DNA of 64,000 bases, taken from positions 854,001 to 918,000 of the forward strand of contig OX411552.1 of NCBI GenBank assembly GCA_948146395.1. Reading direction: 5' to 3'. The notes under the pieces are model-generated. The model did no database searches. It had not been told where the DNA came from and was given only the letters and a program-made list of their open reading frames with translations. This document shows positions 56,201 through 64,000 of the stretch, piece by piece. The first letter of the stretch is position 1. Every line of letters starts with the position of its first letter. The stretch comes from Fragum whitleyi. Its lineage: Eukaryota; Mollusca; Bivalvia; Cardiida; Cardiidae. The translations under genes were made by a program, and so were the position numbers.

Positions 56201-59200
56201 TGTAGCCTTTGTTGTTCACGCACTGAAGTATAAATCATTCTTACATTGAAACAAATGATTATCCTGTGTATAAACTAAGGTACCTTTAATTTCCAATGAT
56301 GGGCCTGAACAGGCATGTGAATCACAATAACAATGCAATGTAATACTAAATTTACACAAAACAAGAGGGCCATTGGCCCTAAAGCGCTCACCTGATGCAT
56401 GCTTAACAAAATTCAAAGAGATCAAGAAGAAAACATTTCAGTTAAAAATGTTGTCTCTAAAGTACTAATAAACGTTTTTGACCCTCCATCAAACTTGTGT
56501 AAGATTTCAAGACAATTTCAAACAACCTAAATTTCATACAAACATTCTGATCAAGTTTCAAGATATTTGAGTAAACATTTTTTTTTTAAAGAGTTGACCC
56601 CTTGACCCCCATTTTAACCCCACTTGACCCAATTTCGAACTTGACTGAGATTTGATGGAGACAAATATTGTGACTATGTTTCAAGACATTTGGGCTAATA
56701 ATGTGGCCTCTAAAGTGCAAACAAGGTTGTTCCAAGATTTGACCCCTTGACCCCATTTTTGACCCCACTTGACCCAATTTCAACTCGCCTGAGATTTGAT
56801 GGAGACAAACATTCTGACCAAGTTTCAAAACATTTGAACCAAAAATATGGCCTCTAGAGCGCACACAAGGTTTTACCAAGATTTGACCCCTTGACCCCAT
56901 TTTTGACCCAACTTGACCCAATTTCAGACTTGACTGAGATTTGATATAGACAAACTTCTGACCAAGTTTTAAGCGTTATGACCTAAAGTATGGCCTCTAG
57001 AGTGCACACAAGGTTTTTCTAAGATTTGACCCCTTGACCCCATTTTTGACCCCACTTGACCCAATTTCGAACTTGACCCAGATTTGATGGAGACAAACAT
57101 TGTGAGCAAGTTACAAGACATTTGGGCCAAAAATGTGACCTCTAGAGTGCACACAAGATGTTGACGGACGACGAACAACCGGACGCCGGACACAGCTCGA
57201 TCACAAAAGCTCACCTTGAGCACTTTGTGCTCAGGTGAGCTAAAAAAGGATATGTAAAATAACAAACACTTGATTCTGATTGTAAAACACAACTAACTAA
57301 AATACATGGTAACTACAAGAAAATAATGCATATAAATTGACAGAAATAATATAGGAAAAAGAAAATGGTGTAATTTAAAAGGTAACATTTAGTTACATTG
57401 AATATAAATACCTTTTTGACCTCAATCTCTGGATCATTTAGATGAAGTAATAAGCTGACAAGGTTACTGTGGATCTGTTCTAAAAATGGCAGTTTGGACG
57501 GCCCATCTCCAAATATGGATAAATTACCAAATAAAATGATGGCCTGCGCTCTGACATTCGCTTTATCCTGCAACATGACACAAACTTAAAAAATCTTGGA
57601 ATAATGATATAACAAGCTTCACAGAGTGAAGATGTATCTCAATACAGACAACCTTGCTAGAGCGACCATGTCTATTAAGTGACCATTTATATTAAGTGAC
57701 TGTTTTCAAAATCCCCTTTTTGAATCAAAATATCATAAAAAGTAGATATTATTAGTCTACATATTATTTTAAATGAATTAAATAATGGTAAAACTCATTA
57801 GAATCGTCTCAATGAGACAATTCTTTTGAGTTTTGACAACTAAGGTCTATTGAGAAATTTGCTATAACATAAATATTCAATCAAAATCATGTTTCTAATT
57901 CATAAGAGAAGCTGTAATAAGTCACCATTCTCTCAAATGACCACTACTTGGTGCATCTGTAAGTGGTTAAACTGGTAGACAACAGGACAGACATCAAAGA
58001 AACGAATCTTTCCTCTCTCTTAACAATTGTGGAGTTATACTGGTTTCAAGATTTTTTTTCTTGGACTTGAAGCATTCAAATTTCAAAGTTAAACAAGATG
58101 CGTTTGTTAAACACCAATGCTCCTGAAACGGATTATTTAAAAAAACTTTGACCTAGACAGATGACCTTGACCTTGTCACATTATGTTGACCTTAGTATCT
58201 GTAGATGCATATTATTGAGATCTACCATCATACCAAATATGAGCATTGTATCTTGAATAGCCTTGAATTATTTGGCAATGTTCAGTTTTTGGTTAAGTTT
58301 TGCAGACATAAAGATGGACAGGCAGACAGACATTGGTAAAACAATTTGCCACTGTAAAACTATATGCCCCCGATTACAAAACAGTATACATGTATCTCGA
58401 AAAATAAGATTTCCAAACCTTTTCAAAGCATGGACGTATTCTGAGCGAGACATTAATAAGTATTGCACGTATATGACTCTCGTCAATTTCCGTCAGTATT
58501 CGTGACAATCCGCTCATGGCCTCCGTTGTGATGTCATCCTCCGGGTCTTCCTTATCATCCATCCCAGCCATCATCGCTGATAATACTGTCGTAGAATACT
58601 TCTGGGCCTGTCATGTAATCAGTCAAATAAATAAATATGAGACCCGTCAAGGGAAAAGGGACTATCTGGGTAGTGTGTAGAGTGTCGACCCTAATCAGAC
58701 TGCACGGTTTGTGCAGACTGATTAGGATCGAAACTTTTTGCAATGAGCTTATTTTCATAATCTAGAATGTTCAATCTACCTTCCAGTGAAAGAATTATTA
58801 AAATGTGACCTCTGGTTGACCAATACTGGACCCTATCCATTTTTCAAATAATCATTTTACAGAGTTCCCAGATGGTCCCTTTTTGTGTGATGGGTCACAT
58901 AAATATTACCAAACATAATGTGTCAGTCACATTGTATAATTACCTGTCATTCATACAAGGACAAACTGGAAAAGTAAGGATTATTTCATAGGGCCTGCTT
59001 TCAATACTGTAAACGGCTTTATATTGGCGGTGTCCACAATTAGCGGTTTTTCGATTACGATTTATTGGCGGTGATTTATTTTGGCGCAGCTTACTTCAAC
59101 GCCAAAATTTAACGTTTTATCTATATTTCTTTTTTTCGTTGTTCAAGTTGTTCAATTTCTTGAGTAATGTGAACTTTCTACAAACTTGACAATAGTTTGT

Positions 59201-62200
59201 TTTAACACCTTTTGTTATAGCTATAACTCATGTATACACCTTTTCGCTGTGATTTTCATTACAATGTATCAACCAACTTGGATCTGGAATCTTGAAATTG
59301 AGGGATCAGTGCAATACTCTTGTAAGTGCCTATAATTTATAGGCACTTACAATTGTATTGCGCTGACCCATTGAAATGTCAACATAATCAGCAGATTTTC
59401 TTGTTCCAATTTGAATAAGTATGGTCTGCATATCTTTGATATAAATTAAATTAACATTGATTAAAATGTATAGATTTCATATCCATCATAATAAAGAAAT
59501 TTTTTATTCAATAATAACAAATATTGGCAGTGGATTAATTTTTGCGCATTTTGGCTTGACAGCCAATATAGCCAAAATAAAACCACCGCTAAAATTACCC
59601 CGTTTACAGTATTTGACAGGTATATAATTTTCATTGTTTGGTGGGTTTTTCTAAACTAGAATAAATGGGATCAAAATTGCACAAATAAGTGCATCACCTG
59701 ACCTATTTCTTTTAGAAAAATATTTCTCCTTTTCCTGCTTTGTTTTCTAGTCATTATGTAACTACTAGTCATGAAATCATTAATATCAACAGCAAGAAGT
59801 GATTTGAGGTCAGTAGTAGTTTTAAATTAGCCTCTTGTTTATTTTTACAGTAGCAGGGCTTGTGTTTGGCCCTTAAACTAAGGGTTTGAACCCTAAAAGT
59901 ATGTAAATACCTTTATTTGACATTTAAGAATTACTCCTAAGGGGGTCATCTGGACATCCCTGGCAGAAATTTTTAAAGGTCAAAACTGTGTGTTATCCCT
60001 CAAATTTTCAATGAATAATCTTATACTCTACCTCAAGTTTTACAATTAATTGCTTACTTCATACCTATACAAGGGAAGGTGAATGGACTCTCTTAAAAAG
60101 GCTGAATATATTTTTCAATGCTATTTATCATTTCAGTTTAAAAAAGAATTTTATTTGCAATTTTGTTTGTTTATTCATTCAATGGTTAAACTCGAATATA
60201 TTTTTGTGGCTTGTCATTACAATACACTTTTATAGGACGCAATAGCCTTTTGTACCTTTAAGATATTTATAAGAAATTTAATTACTTTTCTTATTATTCT
60301 TTCATCAAAATAGAAAAAAATATCACTAGAATGCCTTCAGCTTAATAAAACAGGAATATTAATTGTGTTCAATTCAAGCAAGCAAGTGTCTATATGATCT
60401 GGTTACTGTGAATATATATCCTTTTAACCACAATATCACAATCCTTTTTGAGAACAAACAAAAGATTTTACTCCAGCTATAAAACTATTCTCCACTGGCC
60501 CATATAAAATCATACTTTGTAAACATGCTGGAAAATAAGTAATTGTTCAAAACAAGAAGTTCTGATTTTCTGACAATACTTCATTACTTGAAATATATAT
60601 ATTTTCTACAGATCATCTGTATGATACATCACTTTTGACCTATATTTCTGCTAATCAATGTCTGTGAACAAAATTAGTAATAAATCCCCCCCTTCAACTT
60701 GTTGGCAACATGCACCATGCTAAGAACTCTGTGTACATTGACCCTATCTGCAACTTATTCTGTATGATTTAGACTATTAACCTTTATCCTACTGATTTTA
60801 AATTCTGTTTAAAACAGATTGAGTCTGTGCATGACATTTCCAATAATTTGACATTGTTTTAGGTGCAAACATTCAGCAGACCAGGCAGCTGCACGGTGTA
60901 ATAAGAGGATTGCCTGACTTAACAGACAGTTTAGGACTTTCTTTATCTATAAAGTGCAAAGTGAAGACAGATGGTCAGGCTGTGTGGAGGCACAGGCTGG
61001 CCAGTGTCTTTGCTTTATGCACATTTCAAATTGTTGAAAATATCACACACAGGCTAAATTTATATTTTTTCAGATGTTTCAACCAGTTTTTGCCTTAGAC
61101 TTTCCTGCAATAATTTGTTAAAAAACAGGAAGTGTATGCCAAGATCAGACTTCACGTCTGAGTAGGCTGATCTTAGTCTATTCTGTCTGCAAAGCTTTAT
61201 ATACAGCAGAAAAATGCCATGAACAGATAATTCCAAAGAAACAGAAATATTTCAGAGGTATGATAGGTATCTTGATAGATGACCTTGATGTACAGGCTTT
61301 TACCTAAGATGTTATTTTCTTTCAATTTGACACTTAGCAGTTCCATGTGTGTTTTGTGATATTTCATGTATGGATATATCATTTGCGCTGTGGCAAAAAT
61401 TATAGTGTCATCTATCAAAAGGTAGTGTTTTGATTGGCAATATGTTTTTATGCATATCTGCAAAATTTTGAGTATGCAAAAAAGTTCAAGATTTGTGCAT
61501 AAAGTAGAATCACATCTCAAAATGTGTAAAATGTTGAATATTCTGCCCAGCATTCAGGAACTAAAATCGTTGACAAAACATTTTAAAATAGCAACCTGCA
61601 TGTTTAATCATGAGTAAAGCAGGAACAATTTAGAAACAAAATTCTGCAAACATTTTCATCATGAAAGCAGTCATACAGCCCTAATCATACAGTAGGATTA
61701 ATTTTTCTGGTTCACACCACTCAATAGACATATTTTTTTATCATCTCTGAAATATTTTCTGAATTGCAAATAATGTTAAAGATACAGTCAAAACACAATA
61801 AATTACTACTTCATCCTAAAATTTACCCTTCTACGTCTTCTCATCTGAATGTCAATTGATAAAAATAGAGTAGTAAATATTTTTAAAAATAATTGTTTCA
61901 ACTATTTTATAACAATTGAAATCAAAGGATATTTTGAGGATGAGGAAACATTAAGCTGAATCATCTACAGGTTTGAAATTTAAGTGCTACTTTATGTCAA
62001 AACCGTCCTTTTCTTTTCCTTATTGAAGCAAGATGCAAAAAATGCACATGTGTATTAATATGAGGGTGCGAATTGACAAAGAATACTCATAAGACATTAA
62101 TAGCATCAGTAAAGCTTTGAAATTCGAAAAATGTATAATGTTGTCAATAGTTGAATGTCTACATGGATAGAATAGATGTGATTCTGTATACAATTAACTT

Positions 62201-63905
62201 TGTATGCAGGATTGAGAAATCAATCTACTAGTCTAGCAAGTAAACTGTTCACTGCTAGATCTACAAGGCTGTGATAATTACCTGCCCTTGTCCTATACTT
62301 GCTATATTTCCCAGTCCACGAATACACATCTGTCTAACCACATGGGACGAGTCTACCAGTCTACCTAATAAACTGTTCATTACTAGCTCTACAAGGCTGT
62401 CATCTTCCATACACTTTTGATTCACTAACTGAAAAAAGAATTGTCATATTTTGAAAAGACATCATATGTGGTCAATAGTATTCTGCTGAGTAAAATAGTC
62501 TCCAAATTCCTTTTCCTAAACAATTTCGAGATTTTGCTTACAGTCAAGGGACTTTTTATGACGGTAGCATAATAAAAGTGGTCTCTTAATAGAAGTGGTC
62601 GCTCTGGTAATTTTGACTGTAATAAATCACCATTAACTTGCATTAACCGTTTACCCATCTTAATACAAACATTAAGGTGATTACAATTACTAGACCATTC
62701 TTAACATACTTTCAGGAACAATTTAAGTAGAGGGTCATTCATTGAACATGCATACCAAGATTCATTGAAAATAGTCCAATTAGTTGGAGAAGATTTTTTT
62801 AATAGTGAAAATTGACCCTGCCCTGTTACACCCACATTTATGGGTCCATTAGAATTTCATGACCTATTGAAGAAAGAGTGCATCTAAGGAATATTCTTGC
62901 CAAGTGTAATCAAAATTGACACATTGAGAGGAGGGGAGAAGAATTTCAAATGTCTTAAAGTGAAAAAAAAGCCCAGTCCTGTCACACCCATATTTAGATT
63001 GTGATCAAAATTTCTTTTACAATTTAATTAAAGGGTCACCCAAGGAACATCCTTGCCAAATTTCATCAAAATCAGCCCAATAGTTTAGGAGAAGATATGT
63101 CAGGATTTTATAGTGAAATAAGCCCTGCCCTGCCACACCCATATTTGGGGGACATTCAAAATTTCTCTGACAATTTAAGAAAAGGGTCACCCAAGGAACA
63201 TCAATGTGAAGTGTTATTGAAATCAACCCAATGGTTTGAGAGGAGAAGATTTTTAAAGATTTTATAGTGAAAATAAGCCCTGCCATGCCAGCCCATATTT
63301 GGGGGTGAATCAAAATTTCTTTAACTATTTAAGAAGAGGGTCACCCAAGGAACATTTCTACCAAGTTTTATTGAAGCCAATGGATTTGGAAGTGATGATG
63401 TTCAAAGAAAAAGTTTACGAAAGAACTAACTGATAGACAGCCTGACGGACAGACAACAGTCACATCTCCATGAAAAAAGTTCCCTGGCCTTTGGCTAGTA
63501 GAGCAAAAAATAACCAATTTGTACTTTATAATTTAAGGGAAAAATGTCTTGGAAAGACACCTTAAAGTAATTTTAGAGAAAAACATTCTAATCATGGTTA
63601 AATCAAAGGAAGTGAAAAATCAAATCTAACTTTGACAATTGACCTTTCAACAAATAGAAAATGAAGTTTTTCTTATTTCATGGCCTGATTGGCAAATAGT
63701 TATTCACATTTCATATTTCCACAGTCATTTTTTCTCATGATAACATTCATGTTTTGATTGTAATCAGTAGATAATACCACTCACCTCAGCAAAGAAAGCT
63801 GCAACTACAATGCGTTGGGTATCATAAGGGCTAGACAGTACAGATGTTAGACATGCAACTATCTTAGATATGTGACTTCCCACCACAGAACTGTTAACCA
63901 TCGAT
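50137..63905 (-). CDS. MROH1: MROH1-like HEAT-repeat protein, 3' part of gene
   Basis: Maestro heat-like repeat family member 1, a large alpha-solenoid protein. Work in nematode and human cells has linked MROH1 to lysosome fission; that role is family knowledge, not visible here. Eight exons in transcript order: 63905-63785, 62428-62282, 58607-58419, 57567-57412, 54296-54162, 52439-52337, 51054-50989, 50219-50137. All phases join, giving the last ~332 residues before TGA. Successive helical pairs are visible: VNSSVVGSHISKIVACL, VRQMCIRGLGNIASIG, EAMSGLSRIL, RAQAIILFGNLSIFG, LVSLLLHLNDPEIEVKK. The end (LHYGEFMNDLSKLM, SFFKSMW, ALILLLKDPSPTVRSTAAEA) tracks the human C-terminus closely (LHFGEFLN, FYFKSSW, LQILLKDPAPEVRTRAAEA). 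The 5' part lies off the right edge. The paralogue (MROH1 rather than another MROH) is inferred from that C-terminus. Confidence 0.88.
50685..50818. mobile_element. ~134-bp palindromic MITE (MROH1 intron)
   Basis: TACTTAGTGTATTG ... ATATCTAACTTGGTTGTGGG and the complement CCCAACCTGGTTAGATATTT ... CACTAAGTA. Second copy at 53798-53915. Confidence 0.82.
50989..51054 (-). CDS. MROH1: MROH1-like exon
   Basis: Acceptor TTTTCAG, donor GTATGT, 66 bases, phase 1 on both sides. FLLGNLPAERQGIISKEHVC. A second AG 11 bases inside the exon (CTAG) was passed over because it would lose FLLG. Confidence 0.86.
52337..52439 (-). CDS. MROH1: MROH1-like exon
   Basis: Acceptor CTTTCAG, donor GTATTC. IQDFPEKVNFYVMGCVSFFK, then SMWSEIKSNAALFT plus one base. 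Confidence 0.88.
52790..53797. mobile_element. 1008-bp non-autonomous TA-flanked element with many GTCCGAATT motifs
   Basis: Inverted ends GGGGAAAACCG ... and CGGTTTTCCCC, flanked by TA at 52788-52789 and 53798-53799. Variants of GTCCGAATTT recur at both ends, about ten times. No transposase frame longer than about 110 codons. Confidence 0.82.
53798..53915. mobile_element. ~118-bp palindromic MITE, copy of 50685
   Basis: TACTTAGTGTTTTCTATGAA ... TCTAACAAGGTTGGGGG with CCCACAACCGAGTTAGATAA ... ACACTAAGTTC. Its first TA is also the right flank of the 52790 element. Confidence 0.82.
54162..54296 (-). CDS. MROH1: MROH1-like exon
   Basis: Acceptor ACTTCAG, donor GTATGA, 45 codons: ACKFTLRKVGALVGSDSINT to LHYGEFMNDLSKLM, close to the human block ACRFALRMCG to LHFGEFLN. 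Confidence 0.9.
54397..56110 (-). repeat. Tandem-core element, minus-strand copy of the 43644 family
   Basis: AAAGTTTCCACTATATAACA and GAAATGACCTCCGCCCATAA units; right end CGGACGGACGCACGACATAC ... GGCTTTCAGCCAGTGGAGCTA. Its left end starts 101 bases from an MROH1 exon. Interrupted at 54752-55437. Confidence 0.83.
54752..55437 (-). mobile_element. Shorter copy of the 29051 element, nested in another repeat
   Basis: Minus-strand copy from CTAGAACTGTCGCAGAGCGG to CTACTTCGTAGGTGGGGGGTA, with about four core units. It interrupts the element at 54397-56110. The 9-base flanking match seen at 29051 is absent here. Confidence 0.85.
56364..57245 (+). repeat. Tandem ~145-bp element with GGCCATTGGCCCTAAAGCGC head
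   Basis: About five units of TTTGACCCCTTGACCCCATT ... GAGATTTGATGGAGACAAAC. Tail CACTTTGTGCTCAGGTGAGCT pairs with CTCACCTTGAGCAC. In MROH1 intron, ending about 165 bases from an exon. Confidence 0.83.
57412..57567 (-). CDS. MROH1: MROH1-like exon
   Basis: Acceptor GTTGCAG, donor GTATTT, 52 codons: DKANVRAQAIILFGNLSIFG to LLHLNDPEIEVKK, a typical HEAT pair. Confidence 0.9.
57640..57975. mobile_element. ~335-bp MITE-like element, same family as 14560
   Basis: ACCTTGCTAGAGCGACCATG at left, AATCGTCTCAATGAGACAATT in the middle, GTAAGTGGTTAAACTGG at right. Confidence 0.7.
58095..58378 (-). repeat. Minus-strand relative of the GCCCCCGA element
   Basis: GACCTTGACCTTGTCACATT, then GGACAGGCAGACAGACATTG and the end ATATGCCCCCGA. 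Ends about 40 bases before an MROH1 exon. Confidence 0.65.
58419..58607 (-). CDS. MROH1: MROH1-like exon
   Basis: Acceptor CATGACAG, donor GTTTGG, 63 codons: AQKYSTTVLSAMMAGMDDKE to LRIRPCFEK. Confidence 0.9.
58655..58882. mobile_element. ~228-bp MITE, same family as 5374 (MROH1 intron)
   Basis: Ends AAGGGACTATCTGGGTAGTG and CAGAGTTCCCAGATGGTCCC. Central hairpin CTAATCAGACTGCACGG with TGTGCAGACTGATTAGG. Confidence 0.77.
59302..59372. repeat. ~71-bp hairpin, family P1, GCACTTAC subtype (MROH1 intron)
   Basis: GGGATCAGTGCAATACTCTT, GTAAGTGCCTATAA, then TATAGGCACTTACAATTG and TATTGCGCTGACCCATT. Confidence 0.86.
59373..62224. other. MROH1 intron sequence, mostly unassigned
   Basis: No exon seen on either strand. 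Besides the MITE at 60826, a short element near 61142-61180 carries the AAGATCAGACTTCACGTCTGA motif. The rest is AT-rich without a repeat match inside the window. Confidence 0.4.
60826..61050. mobile_element. MITE of the GAGCCTGTG family (MROH1 intron)
   Basis: GAGTCTGTGCATGACATTTCC at left, GTTGAAAATATCACACACAGG at right, with GCACAGGCTGGCCAGTGTC inside. Confidence 0.7.
62225..62272 (-). pseudogene. MROH1: Diverged duplicate of part of an MROH1 exon
   Basis: About 50 bases matching 62353-62400 of the neighbouring exon at roughly 85% identity, 128 bases away. On the minus strand it reads LVDLAVNSLLARLVD, then TGA; the exon has LVELVMNSLLGRLVD. CACAG precedes it but no donor follows before the stop, so it looks like a dead exon fragment. 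Confidence 0.75.
62282..62428 (-). CDS. MROH1: MROH1-like exon
   Basis: Acceptor TTTTTTCAG, donor GTAATT, 49 codons: LVNQKCMEDDSLVELVMNSL to GLGNIASIGQGQ. A diverged partial copy of its centre sits just past the donor. Confidence 0.9.
62700..63495 (+). repeat. Tandem ~150-bp element, Helentron-like (MROH1 intron)
   Basis: Units with AGGGTCACCCAAGGAACATC and GCCCTGCCCTGCCACACCCA; ends GACGGACAGACAACAG ... CTGGCCTTTGGCTAGTAGAGC. Confidence 0.78.
63785..63905 (-). CDS. MROH1: MROH1-like exon (most upstream in window)
   Basis: Acceptor GATTACAG, donor GTGAGT on the minus strand. One base, then 40 codons: SMVNSSVVGSHISKIVACLT to RIVVAAFFAE. Confidence 0.88.
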
Positions 63906-64000
63906 CTGTAATCAAACAATAAAGAAGATTATGATGCTTCTATAGCCCTTACTTTCCTCCAGAGCCCTAACTTAAGTATTTTTTAAACATATTTTGGTTT

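Overview
This is a 64 kb piece of a metazoan nuclear genome: AT-rich, with short GT-AG exons in long introns and a very high load of small interspersed repeats. The repeat styles (150-170 bp tandem units next to GTCC/GACG microsatellites, tRNA-derived SINEs, many short palindromic elements) and the sequences of the three genes point to a mollusc, most likely a bivalve. The species cannot be fixed from the sequence alone.

Three protein-coding genes can be rebuilt exon by exon. (1) GAS8/DRC4, the dynein regulatory complex subunit of motile cilia, plus strand, about 2870-13031. Every intron is phase 0, and the start codon probably ends its own exon. (2) A homologue of human C18orf63, plus strand, 19829-40473, twelve coding exons, about 669 residues. 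Only the exon 9/10 junction is unsure. (3) The 3' end of a MROH1-like HEAT-repeat gene, minus strand, 63905 down to 50137, eight exons ending in a stop; its 5' part lies beyond the right edge. Genes 2 and 3 are convergent, with about 9.7 kb of repeats between them.

The most striking structure is at 31835-35620, in intron 7 of the C18orf63 homologue. It is a 75-bp tandem array of 47 units, one of them truncated, directly abutting exon 8. Each unit is a copy of the exon's own 3' splice site (pyrimidine tract plus AG) and its first 42 bases. The array therefore holds dozens of decoy splice acceptors, all in the phase needed by the upstream exon. The nearest ten units read through in frame into the true exon, which would add 25 residues per unit. 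In nine units a single change turns the acceptor into a GTAAGT or GTGAGT donor-like site. A 247-bp MITE splits the array, and a several-unit block is duplicated on both sides of it.

The rest is introns and intergenic DNA packed with repeats. There are tandem-core elements of Helitron/Helentron-like layout at 1.2-2.6, 15.0-15.6, 21.3-22.6, 27.6-28.5, 29.0-30.6, 43.6-45.7, 47.3-49.2, 54.4-57.2 and 62.7-63.5 kb. There are several MITE families, a family of six ~70-bp near-perfect hairpins whose arms co-vary, and tRNA-derived SINEs. No rRNA, tRNA gene, CRISPR or bacterial feature was seen.
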